Of a DNA stretch of 15,069 nt, positions 8,542 to 15,059 are shown in pieces. This DNA comes from Bradyrhizobium sp. CCH5-F6 (lineage in GTDB: Bacteria; Pseudomonadota; Alphaproteobacteria; Rhizobiales; Xanthobacteraceae): NCBI RefSeq assembly GCF_001556045.1, contig NZ_LSIC01000042.1, positions 1-15,069 on the forward strand. Direction: 5' to 3'. The first letter of the stretch is position 1, and the number at the start of each line of letters is the position of its first letter. The position numbers were made by a program, and so were the translations under genes. The notes beneath the pieces are model-generated. The model saw only the letters and a program-made list of their open reading frames with translations, did no database searches and was not told where the DNA came from.

Positions 8542-8595
8542 GGCGACAAAACTCCGGCAACATGTCCTCACCCGAAGTGAAGCAAGCGATGTGCC

Positions 8596-8607
8596 ATTGT
8601 GTACATT
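8596..8607. promoter_or_regulatory. Candidate GntR (FadR/FCD-type) operator upstream of atzF
   Basis: The sequence ATTGTGTACATT is an imperfect palindrome fitting the TTGTNNACAA-like pattern bound by many FCD-domain GntR regulators. It lies 55 bases upstream of the atzF start, in the only promoter region available to that gene. The GntR gene at 5915-6637 is the obvious candidate ligand-responsive regulator. Such a short motif can occur by chance. Confidence 0.35.
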
Positions 8608-8735
8608 ATCCGGGCAGAGCGTGCGGTCCTGATAGTAACGTTAGATCAGTGGCTTGGGTGAGATTTCGCGGATCGATGAGGCAGAGGGACGAACGCCCTG
8701 TCTCGGGCATTTGCCCAAATTGTGGGCAGCGAAGA

Positions 8736-9233
8736 TCACGTGAAGCCGGCAAGGATCCGGAGCAGGTGCGCCCGGTTCTCCTTGCCGATCTTTGCCTCGA
8801 CGTGCCGCTCATGCTCGGCCGCGAGCCGCTTGAACTTCGCCAGCGCGGTCTCGCCCTGCGAAGTGAGGTGCAAGGCGTGGGAGCGCCGGTCCTCCTTCGA
8901 CTTGGTCCGCTTCACCAGCTTGCGCTGTTCGAGGCTGTCGAGCAGATGCACCAGCCGGGCGCGCTCGATGCCGAGACGCTTTGCCACCGCCATCTGTGAC
9001 AGGCCCGGATTGGCGCCGATCACCGTCAGCACCGAATACTGCGTCGGCCGGATGTCCACCTCGCCGAGCGTCTTGATGAAGTCCTGGAAGATCCAGATCT
9101 GGAAGCGCCGCACCGCATAGCCGGCGTGGCCGGCCAGCGCGTCGAGGCCGACATCGTCGGCGACATCGGGAGGCGCCGCCCCGTTGCCGGTGCGCTTGCG
9201 GGGGGAGGGGCGGCTGTCGGCGCGGGGTGTCAC
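8736..9233 (-). CDS. MarR-family transcriptional regulator, divergent to the CoA ligase
   Basis: This is a 165-aa MarR-type regulator. After a variable, basic N-terminus, helices at about 30-58 lead into the winged helix-turn-helix (about 60-130): RPTQYSVLTVIGANPGLSQ, recognition helix near 89-104 (IERARLVHLLDSLEQR) and wing KEDRRSHALHLT with the conserved Asp-Arg-Arg. The C-terminal helix completes the dimer interface. The start is a GTG at 9233, strongly supported by AGGAGA (9241-9246 on the complement), seven bases upstream. The gene is divergent from the feruloyl-CoA synthase-like gene, with a strong dyad between them. By analogy with MarR regulators of hydroxycinnamate catabolism (CouR, FerC-type), it probably represses the ligase and itself until an aromatic acyl-CoA or acid binds. 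Confidence 0.92.
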   Translation of the reverse strand: MTPRADSRPSPRKRTGNGAAPPDVADDVGLDALAGHAGYAVRRFQIWIFQDFIKTLGEVDIRPTQYSVLTVIGANPGLSQMAVAKRLGIERARLVHLLDSLEQRKLVKRTKSKEDRRSHALHLTSQGETALAKFKRLAAEHERHVEAKIGKENRAHLLRILAGFT

Positions 9234-9284
9234 GTCGGTGTCTCCTGTCGCGCAACCCTAGCGCCTCGCGATCCCGAGAGAAAG

Positions 9285-9305
9285 ATTGTTGTTGACGACA
9301 ACAAT
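9285..9305. promoter_or_regulatory. Near-perfect dyad, probable operator of the divergent MarR regulator
   Basis: ATTGTTGT (9285-9292) is mirrored by ACAACAAT (9298-9305). Extending the dyad inward, every pair around centre 9295 matches except 9293/9297. It lies in the marR/ligase divergent region, 51 bases from the marR start and 79 from the ligase start, and it overlaps a TTGACG (9292-9297) that could be a -35 element for the ligase. Size and symmetry are typical of MarR operators. Confidence 0.7.
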
Positions 9306-9384
9306 TGCCGTGCCCAACATTGTGGCCAAAGCGGCCCGGAACGAGGCTGCGGCCGATCCCATATCCGGGCGGAGGAGGAAACAC

Positions 9385-11235
9385 ATGACGGTCGCCCCAG
9401 ATGGTGACGTTGCAGGCCTGTTCGCAACACCGAGGACCGTTGCAGAGCATCGCGCGGACGGCAGCATCGTGCTGCGTTCGCCCGAGCCATTGCGCGATGG
9501 CGCCCGTTGCATCGGCGACTGGCTGGAGCAATGGGCGCGGCAAACGCCTGATGCGATCTTCCTGGCCGAGCGTGGCAATGTCGATGCGCCCTGGACCACC
9601 GTCACCTATGCGCAGGCGCTGCGGAAGGTGCGCGCAGCGGCGTCATGGATGCTGGCGCAGGGCCTCAGCGTCGAACGCCCGCTCGTGATCCTCTCCGACA
9701 ACAGCATCGACCATGCGGTGCTCGCGCTCGCGGCCCAGCATGTCGGCGTGCCCTCGGCCGCGATTTCGCCGGCCTATTCGCTGATGTCGAAAGACTTCGA
9801 CAAGCTCAAGAGCATGATCGGCCTGCTCGAACCGGGCGCGATCTACGTCTCCGCGACCAAGCCATTCGCGGCAGCGCTGGCGGCCATCGAGCCGCTGCAC
9901 CAAGCGCAGATCATCAGCGGCAATGCCGATGACGATCGTGCACTCGCCTTCCGCACCATTGCGGCAACGCCCGAGACGCCCGACGTCGCAAGAGCCTTTG
10001 CCGCGCTCACGCCGGACACGATCGCAAAATTCCTGTTCACCTCGGGTTCGACCGGCACGCCCAAGGCGGTCATCAACACCCAGCGCATGCTGACCTCCAG
10101 CCAGCAGGCCAAGGCGCAAACCTGGAGCTTCCTCGAAAAGAGCCGCGGCAATCTCGTCATCCTCGACTGGCTGCCCTGGAGCCACACCTTCGGCGCCAAC
10201 CACAATTTCAATCTCGTGCTGCGCAATGGCGGCTCGCTCTATATCGACGGCGGCAAGCCTGCTCCCGGACTGTTCGCGACCTCGCTTGCCAATCTGAAAA
10301 GCGTGATGCCGACGGTCTATTTCAACGTGCCGCGCGGCTTCGACATGCTGATCGCGGCGCTGGGCAGCGACGAGGAATTGCGTCGCCGCTTCTTCGGCGA
10401 GGTGAAGTTCGCTTTCTATGCCGGCGCCGCGCTGCCGCAGAATCTCTGGGATGCTCTGGAGCAGCTGTCCATCGAGACCGTCGGCCGCCCCTTGCCGATG
10501 GTCTCGGCCTGGGGCTCGACCGAAACCTCGCCGCTCGCGACCGACTGTCATTTTCTCGCCGAGCGCTCTGGCAATATCGGCGTGCCCATTCCCGGCACCG
10601 AGCTGAAGCTGGTCACCTCCGGCGACAAGCTGGAGGTACGCGTGCGCGGCCCCAACGTCACGCCTGGGTACTGGAAAGCGCCCGAGCTGACCAGGCAGGC
10701 GTTCGACGAGGAGGGCTTTTATCTCATCGGCGACGCCGTCAAGCTGGCCGATCCGGCGCGGCCCGAACGCGGCCTGTTCTTCGACGGCCGTGTCGCGGAA
10801 GACTTCAAGCTCAATTCCGGCACCTGGGTCAGCGTCGGCACGCTGCGCGTCGCCGGCATCGCCGCGCTGGCGCCGCTCGCGCAGGACATCGTCGTTGCCG
10901 GCCATGGCGGCGACGAGGTGCGCTTCCTGGTGTTTCCGAACATCGCGGCCTGCCGCGCCCATGCCGGGCTGTCCGAGGCGGCGGCCGTGAACGACGTGCT
11001 GGCGCATGATCTTGTCAGGGCCGCGATCGCGCAGGGTCTGGCGAAGCTGAAGCAGCAGAGCGGCAACTCCTCAGGCCACGCCACGCGCGCGTTGCTGCTC
11101 GCCGAGCCCGCTTCCGTTGACGGCGGCGAGATCACCGACAAGGGCTACATCAACCAGCGCGCCGTGTTGACGCGCCGTGCCGATGCGGTGGCGCGGCTGA
11201 ATGATGATGCGTCGGGCGAGTGGATCGGCTTGTAG
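9385..11235 (+). CDS. fcs: Feruloyl-CoA synthase-like AMP-dependent acyl-CoA ligase
   Basis: This 616-aa ANL-superfamily ligase activates a carboxylic acid via acyl-AMP to acyl-CoA. Motifs in order: phosphate-binding FLFTSGSTGTPK (216-227), WLPWSHTFGANHNF (263-276), adenine-binding AWGSTETS (375-382), GFYLIGD (444-450), the hinge region DGRVAEDFKLNSGTW (467-481) and the C-terminal ITDKGYINQR (583-592) with the likely catalytic Lys586. Length and the DFKLNSGTW hinge, in place of the usual D-x-IK-x-x-G, match the feruloyl-CoA synthase family. Ferulate, p-coumarate or a methoxycinnamate are therefore the likely substrates, but exact specificity cannot be read from motifs. The start at 9385 follows GGAGGAGGAA (9371-9380). 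It is probably controlled by the divergent MarR protein. No enoyl-CoA hydratase/lyase gene, the usual partner, is present in the window. Confidence 0.88.
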   Translation: MTVAPDGDVAGLFATPRTVAEHRADGSIVLRSPEPLRDGARCIGDWLEQWARQTPDAIFLAERGNVDAPWTTVTYAQALRKVRAAASWMLAQGLSVERPLVILSDNSIDHAVLALAAQHVGVPSAAISPAYSLMSKDFDKLKSMIGLLEPGAIYVSATKPFAAALAAIEPLHQAQIISGNADDDRALAFRTIAATPETPDVARAFAALTPDTIAKFLFTSGSTGTPKAVINTQRMLTSSQQAKAQTWSFLEKSRGNLVILDWLPWSHTFGANHNFNLVLRNGGSLYIDGGKPAPGLFATSLANLKSVMPTVYFNVPRGFDMLIAALGSDEELRRRFFGEVKFAFYAGAALPQNLWDALEQLSIETVGRPLPMVSAWGSTETSPLATDCHFLAERSGNIGVPIPGTELKLVTSGDKLEVRVRGPNVTPGYWKAPELTRQAFDEEGFYLIGDAVKLADPARPERGLFFDGRVAEDFKLNSGTWVSVGTLRVAGIAALAPLAQDIVVAGHGGDEVRFLVFPNIAACRAHAGLSEAAAVNDVLAHDLVRAAIAQGLAKLKQQSGNSSGHATRALLLAEPASVDGGEITDKGYINQRAVLTRRADAVARLNDDASGEWIGL

Positions 11236-11270
11236 GCTGAGCTGACGGAGGAGCGCATAGCTCTCTCGCT

Positions 11271-11372
11271 GTCATTACGGGGGCGCCCGCGGCGCGAACC
11301 CGGTATCCATTTCGCCGCCTGGCTTGTAGCACGATGGATTCCGGGTTCGCGCTACGCGCGCCCCGGAATGAC
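11271..11372. repeat. Large intergenic palindromic repeat
   Basis: The element starts GTCATTACGG and ends CCGGAATGAC. The left arm (11271-11310) and right arm (11334-11372) are imperfect reverse complements sharing GTCATT, GCGCGAACCCGG and ATCCAT blocks around a 23-base centre. Its layout matches short palindromes common between genes in Bradyrhizobium and the in-frame copy at 2976-3062. It lies 35 bases past the ligase stop and may fold in the transcript end. Confidence 0.75.
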
Positions 11373-11443
11373 GAGCGGAAAGTGAAGCAGGCGGGGCGCT
11401 AACTAGGCCAGCAACCTTGCCGCAATATTTTGCCGATTCTTTT

Positions 11444-11457
11444 GTTGCCTAAGCAAC
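11444..11457. promoter_or_regulatory. MarR-type dyad (GTTGC-ctaa-GCAAC)
   Basis: A perfect five-base inverted repeat with a four-base centre sits in a locally AT-rich stretch. It resembles the GTTGC/GCAAC operators of several MarR-family regulators. It is about 150 bases from the 3' end of the second marR gene, so it is not in that gene's own promoter. It faces the orphan start at 11527. Confidence 0.5.
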
Positions 11458-11516
11458 TAATTTGTGCGAACCGTTCAAACAAGGACGACGGCGGGTGAAC
11501 CGCTGCGTCTAATTCT

Positions 11517-11529
11517 GGAGGAAACAATG
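11517..11529 (+). other. Orphan Shine-Dalgarno and ATG, possible remnant of a lost gene
   Basis: GGAGG (11517-11521) is followed after five bases by ATG (11527-11529), as good a start as any in the window. The frame stays open through the antisense of the second marR gene (to 12201), but its translation is arginine- and proline-rich and matches no family I recognise. It is the mirror of a convincing MarR gene. Only about 80 bases precede the marR stop. I read it as a truncated 5' end or a short leader, not a functional gene. Confidence 0.35.
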
Positions 11530-11607
11530 CACGGCAGAAGTGGTGCCGCCGGCAAACGCGGGCGCATGCCTGAGGCTGACGGAAGATGGTGCCCGTTGCG
11601 GGTCCTG

Positions 11608-12114
11608 TCAGACCTCAGTGCCGCCGGTCACCGCCCCGAGATTTTCGTGCAGCCGGCGCAGCAGATCGATCAGCACCTCGCGCTCGTCCTTGCTGAGGCA
11701 GGACAACAGGCGCCGCTCACGTTCGAACGCAGCGACGATCACCTTGTCGTGGGTGGCGCGGCCCCTCGCCGTGAGCGAGATCGAATGGGTGCGGCCGTCG
11801 TTCGGATCGGTCCGGATCGAGATCAGTCCTCGTTTTTCCAGCCCGGCCAGTGTCCGGCTCACCGGCCCCTTGTCGAATCCGATGACGTGGCAGATTCGCG
11901 AGGCCGGAATGCCGGGCTCGATCGCCAGCAGCGACATGATCCGCCATTCCGTGACGTTGACGCCGAACTGCTTCTGATAGAACGCGGTCGCGCTGTTCGA
12001 AAGCTTGTTGGCGATGAAGGTGATGAACGCCGGGACGTAGCGGTCGAGATCGAGCGTCGGACCCACATCCGTGGGCGCGGGCTTCTGGCGGGCTCTGGTC
12101 GAAGACGGCGGCAT
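11608..12114 (-). CDS. MarR-family transcriptional regulator, divergent to the P450 operon
   Basis: This 168-aa MarR-type regulator is distinct in sequence from the one at 8736-9233. The dimerisation helices start near LDLDRYVPAFITFIANKLSN (21-40). The winged helix-turn-helix spans about 52-122: VTEWRIMSLLAIEPGI, recognition helix near FDKGPVSRTLAGLEKRG (80-96) and wing TDPNDGRTHSISLT with the conserved Asp/Arg pair. The C-terminal helix ends LIDLLRRLHENLG. ATG 12114 is the start; no clear Shine-Dalgarno is visible. It is transcribed away from the P450-ferredoxin-binding protein genes across an 83-base shared promoter, so control of that operon is the natural inference. Its effector is likely an aromatic acid. 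A MarR-like dyad lies downstream of its 3' end, at 11444-11457. Confidence 0.92.
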   Translation of the reverse strand: MPPSSTRARQKPAPTDVGPTLDLDRYVPAFITFIANKLSNSATAFYQKQFGVNVTEWRIMSLLAIEPGIPASRICHVIGFDKGPVSRTLAGLEKRGLISIRTDPNDGRTHSISLTARGRATHDKVIVAAFERERRLLSCLSKDEREVLIDLLRRLHENLGAVTGGTEV

Positions 12115-12197
12115 ATCGGGTTTCTGACTCGCGGCGGGCCCGCTGACCTAATGGCATGCGCCGCCCTTTCACAAGATCAAAATGAGGGAGGTCTTCC

Positions 12198-13406
12198 ATG
12201 ACCGCGTCCGGCCCCGCTGGATCAGGCATTCCGCATCTCGACGTCGACCCCTTCGACATGAAGTTTTTTGCCGACCCCTATCCCACGCATGAGCTGCTGC
12301 GGGAAGCCGGCCCCGTCGTCTATCTCGACAAATGGAACGTGTACGCCGTCGCGCGCTATGCCGAGGTGCATGCGGTGCTGAACGATCCCGCGACCTTCTG
12401 CTCCAGCCGCGGCGTCGGCCTCTCCGACTTCAAGAAGGAGACTCCGTGGCGGCCGCCGAGCCTGATCCTCGAGGCCGATCCGCCCGCGCATACCCGCACC
12501 CGCGCTGTACTGTCGAAGGTACTGTCGCCCACGGTGATGAAGCAGGTCCGGGATCGCTTTGCCGCAGCGGCTGAGGCGAGAGTCGATGTGCTGCTCGAAA
12601 AGCGCAATTTCGATGCGATCGCGGATCTTGCGGAAGCCTATCCACTTTCCATCTTCCCGGATGCACTCGGGCTGAAGCCGGAAGGGCGTGAGCATCTGAT
12701 TCCCTACGCGAGCGTGGTGTTCAACGCGTTCGGTCCGCCCAACCAGTTGCGTCAGGAGGCGATCGAACGCTCGGCGCCGCACCAGGCCTATGTCGCCGAG
12801 CAGTGCCAACGCGAGAACCTGGCGCCCGGCGGCTTCGGGGCCTGCATTCATGCGCAGGTCGACGAAGGCGCCATCACAGCCACCGAGGCGCCGCTGCTGG
12901 TGCGTTCGCTGCTGTCGGCCGGTCTCGACACCACCGTCAACGGCATCGGCGCCGCGGTCTATTGCTTGGCCCGCTTCCCGGATCAATGGCAGCGCCTGCG
13001 CGACGACCTCACGCTCGCCCGCGGCGCCTTCGAGGAGGCCGTGCGCTTCGAAAGCCCGGTGCAGACCTTCTTCCGCACAACGACGCGCGAGGTCGAGCTG
13101 TCGGGCGCGCAGATCGGTGAGGGCGAGAAGGTGCTGATGTTCCTCGCCGCCGCCAATCGCGATCCCCGCCGCTGGGACGAGCCCGACAGTTACGACATCA
13201 CCCGCCGCACCTCCGGCCATGTCGGCTTCGGCTCCGGCATCCACATGTGCGTCGGCCAGCTCGTCGCCCGTCTCGAAGGCGAGGTGATGCTGACGGCGCT
13301 GGCGCGGCGCATCGCAAAGATCGAGATCACGGGCGAGCCGAAACGCCGCTTCAACAACACGCTGCGCGGGCTCGACAGCCTGCCTGTCACCATCACCCCG
13401 GCCTGA
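12198..13406 (+). CDS. CYP199A: Cytochrome P450 of the CYP199A type (para-substituted benzoate/cinnamate monooxygenase)
   Basis: This is a 402-aa soluble bacterial class I P450. Haem-binding FGSGIHMCVG (344-353) supplies ligand Cys351; the ExxR pair is Glu280/Arg283; the oxygen-activating acid-alcohol pair is Asp244-Thr245 in SAGLDTT. The sequence closely resembles CYP199A2/A4 of Rhodopseudomonas. With a constant offset of seven residues, the pocket residues known from CYP199A4 are all present: Arg85, Ser88, Arg236 and Ser237 (carboxylate binding), and Ile90, Leu91, Phe175, Phe178, Val288, Phe291 and Leu389. Those enzymes O-demethylate 4-methoxybenzoate and oxidise other para-substituted benzoic and cinnamic acids. 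GAGGGAGG (12184-12191) lies six bases before ATG 12198. The ferredoxin gene begins 11 bases after the stop. A ferredoxin reductase is not in the window, which fits Rhodopseudomonas, where it is encoded elsewhere. Confidence 0.94.
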   Translation: MTASGPAGSGIPHLDVDPFDMKFFADPYPTHELLREAGPVVYLDKWNVYAVARYAEVHAVLNDPATFCSSRGVGLSDFKKETPWRPPSLILEADPPAHTRTRAVLSKVLSPTVMKQVRDRFAAAAEARVDVLLEKRNFDAIADLAEAYPLSIFPDALGLKPEGREHLIPYASVVFNAFGPPNQLRQEAIERSAPHQAYVAEQCQRENLAPGGFGACIHAQVDEGAITATEAPLLVRSLLSAGLDTTVNGIGAAVYCLARFPDQWQRLRDDLTLARGAFEEAVRFESPVQTFFRTTTREVELSGAQIGEGEKVLMFLAAANRDPRRWDEPDSYDITRRTSGHVGFGSGIHMCVGQLVARLEGEVMLTALARRIAKIEITGEPKRRFNNTLRGLDSLPVTITPA

Positions 13407-13417
13407 CGAGGGAGCTC

Positions 13418-13741
13418 ATGCCCGCCATCACCTTCATCCATCCGGACGGCAGGTCCGACCGCGTCGAGGCCGGCGACGGCGAGAGCGCCATGCAGGCCGC
13501 GACCCGCCACGGCCTCGACGGCATCCTGGCCGAATGCGGCGGCAACGCCATGTGCGCCACGTGTCACGTCTATGTCGATGACGGCTGGCTCGCGCGCCTG
13601 CCCGACATGGCCGATGATGAGGATGCGCTGCTCGACGGTACCGCGAGCGAGCGGCTGCCGAACAGCCGGCTCTCCTGTCAGATCAAGATCACGTCCGCCC
13701 TCGATGGGCTCGTGCTGAGACTGCCCGAACGGCAGGTCTGA
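13418..13741 (+). CDS. [2Fe-2S] ferredoxin (palustrisredoxin/putidaredoxin type)
   Basis: This 107-aa vertebrate-type (adrenodoxin-like) ferredoxin passes single electrons to the P450 encoded just upstream. The four cluster ligands are Cys40, Cys46, Cys49 (ECGGNAMCATC) and Cys87 (RLSCQI), with the standard C-x5-C-x2-C-x37-C spacing. The acidic patch around residues 63-70 (DMADDEDA) is the usual partner-docking surface. Relatives next to CYP199A genes are called palustrisredoxin (Pux). The start at 13418 follows GAGGGAG (13408-13414) and gives the family's usual length and MPAITFIHPDG start; the open frame extends far upstream but overlaps the P450 gene. Close spacing (11 bases) implies coupled expression with the P450. 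It needs a FAD ferredoxin reductase that the window does not contain. Confidence 0.95.
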   Translation: MPAITFIHPDGRSDRVEAGDGESAMQAATRHGLDGILAECGGNAMCATCHVYVDDGWLARLPDMADDEDALLDGTASERLPNSRLSCQIKITSALDGLVLRLPERQV

Positions 13742-13800
13742 TTTTTCTCGAACGCGCCGGCATCGACCGGTGTGGCAATCGATCAAACAGGGAGGGAATG

Positions 13801-15012
13801 ATGAAACGTCTGAAGTGGACGCTCGTGCTGGCCGCGAGCCTGGTAAACGGCGCGGCGAATGCCGAGATCTCCGACAACGTCGTGCGTGTCGGCGTGCTCA
13901 ACGACATCTCCGGCATCTTCCAGGACACCAACGGCATGGGCTCGGTCGAGGCCGCGCGCATGGCCGCGGAGGATTTCAACGGCGGCGGCAAGGGCATCAA
14001 GGTCGAGATCGTCTATGCCGATCACCAGAACAAGGCCGACGTCGGCAATGCCATCGCCCGCAAATGGCTTGATGTCGAGGGCGTCGACGCCATCGTCGAC
14101 GTACCGAACTCGGCGGTCGGCCTATCCATCAACGCGCTGCTGCGCGACAGCCGCATGACGTTCCTGGCGTCCTCGACCGCAAGCTCGGATCTCACCGGCA
14201 AGGCCTGCTCGCCCAACACCATCCAATGGGTCAATGACGCCTGGGCGACCGGCAACACCACGGCGGCCGCGATGATGTCGCGCGGCGGCAAGGACTGGTA
14301 TTTCCTCACGGTCGACTACGCGCTCGGCAAGGGCATCGAGGCGGAGGCGCAGAAATATATCGAGGGGCATGGCGGCAAGGTGCTCGGCTCCTCGAAACAC
14401 CCGCTCGGCACGTCCGACTTCGCGTCCTTCCTGTTGCAGGCACAGAGCTCCAAGGCGCAGGTGATCGGACTTGCGAACGCCGGCGGCGACACCATCAACG
14501 CGGTGAAGCAGGCGGCCGAGTTCGGCATCCAGCAAAGCGGCCAGAAGCTCGTCGCCTTCCTGCTCTTCATCAACGACGTTCACGGCATGGGCATCAAGGT
14601 CGCGCAAGGGCTCCAGCTCATGGAAGCCTTTTACTGGGACATGAACGACGACACCCGTGCGTTCGCAAAGCGCTTCGCCGCGCGTCCCGGCATGAACGGC
14701 AAGATGCCGAGCGGCAACCAGGCCGGCGTCTATGCCTCCACGCTCGCCTATCTCAATGCGGTTGCGGCCAGCGGCAGCGACAATGCCAAGAACGTCGTGC
14801 CCGAGATGAAGAAGTTCAAGGGCAAGGACAAGCTGTTTGGCGACACGGCCATCCGCCAGGACGGCCGCGTCGTGCACCCCATGTACCTATTCGAGGTTAA
14901 GAAGCCGGAGGAGTCGAAATATCCATACGATTACTACAAGCTGGTCTCGACGATTCCCGCGGACCAAGCGTTCAGGCCGCTGGCGGAAGGTGGCTGCGAG
15001 CTGGTGAAGTAA
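13801..15012 (+). CDS. Periplasmic ABC transporter solute-binding protein (Leu/Ile/Val type, likely aromatic acids)
   Basis: This 403-aa type I periplasmic binding protein belongs to the branched-chain amino acid transporter class (Peripla_BP_6). A signal peptide spans residues 1-21, with positive MKRLK, a hydrophobic core and cleavage after AANA. The mature protein starts with the classic VRVGVLNDISG strand. Two alpha/beta lobes follow, including KDWYFLTVDYALGKG and VIGLANAGGDT segments. Many members next to aromatic catabolic genes bind benzoates or cinnamates; the P450 and ferredoxin directly upstream (59-base gap) suggest this for it too. ATG 13801 is preferred because GGAGG (13791-13795) is five bases away; the in-frame ATG 13798 is only two bases from it. 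No permease or ATPase gene follows before the window ends, so they may lie beyond it or be shared with another system. Confidence 0.92.
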   Translation: MKRLKWTLVLAASLVNGAANAEISDNVVRVGVLNDISGIFQDTNGMGSVEAARMAAEDFNGGGKGIKVEIVYADHQNKADVGNAIARKWLDVEGVDAIVDVPNSAVGLSINALLRDSRMTFLASSTASSDLTGKACSPNTIQWVNDAWATGNTTAAAMMSRGGKDWYFLTVDYALGKGIEAEAQKYIEGHGGKVLGSSKHPLGTSDFASFLLQAQSSKAQVIGLANAGGDTINAVKQAAEFGIQQSGQKLVAFLLFINDVHGMGIKVAQGLQLMEAFYWDMNDDTRAFAKRFAARPGMNGKMPSGNQAGVYASTLAYLNAVAASGSDNAKNVVPEMKKFKGKDKLFGDTAIRQDGRVVHPMYLFEVKKPEESKYPYDYYKLVSTIPADQAFRPLAEGGCELVK

Positions 15013-15036
15013 CGATGTCGCAGCGAGCGCATCTTC

Positions 15037-15059
15037 ACCCTCCCCTGGAGGGGGAGGGT
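15037..15059. terminator. GC-rich inverted repeat after the binding-protein gene
   Basis: ACCCTCCCC (15037-15045) pairs perfectly with GGGGAGGGT (15051-15059) around a five-base loop, 24 bases after the stop codon. It may end or stabilise the transcript, but no T-tract follows. It is similar in kind to the dyad at 54-76, so it may equally be a dispersed intergenic repeat. Confidence 0.5.

Larger units (their letters stand above)
11236..11607. other. 372-base gap between convergent genes: palindromic repeat plus orphan control region
   Basis: The gap separates the 3' ends of the ligase gene and the second marR gene. The first part holds a large palindromic repeat (11271-11372). The second, less GC-rich part (about 11405-11480) holds a MarR-like dyad followed by a good Shine-Dalgarno and ATG (11517-11529) that open no recognisable gene. 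I see no RNA gene here. Confidence 0.7.

Noticed and set aside
7099..8580. 493-codon + strand open frame
   Set aside because: It lies antisense to atzF, whose catalytic motifs are complete. The translation is Arg/Glu/Asp-rich with no family features, typical of antisense frames in GC-rich genes.
8712..8728. TGCCC/GGGCA hairpin just past the first marR gene
   Set aside because: The stem is only five pairs with a seven-base loop and no T-tract follows on the - strand, so it is too weak to call a terminator.
8706..8729. Zinc-ribbon-like CPNCGQ in a + strand frame
   Set aside because: It is an isolated chance motif in a frame that runs antisense into the marR gene; there is no second Cys pair and no start signal.
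9643..11007. 454-codon - strand open frame
   Set aside because: It is antisense to the CoA ligase, which has every ANL motif.
12134..12143. GCGGGCCCGC palindrome in the marR/P450 divergent promoter
   Set aside because: It is a perfect palindrome in a good place, but very GC-rich and short, so chance is likely in this genome. MarR operators are usually AT-richer.
11464..12201. 245-codon + strand open frame as a real protein
   Set aside because: It is mostly the antisense of the second marR gene and low-complexity in translation. Only its start signals are notable, and these are reported separately.
12222..13244. 340-codon - strand open frame
   Set aside because: It is antisense to the P450 with its intact haem and ExxR motifs.
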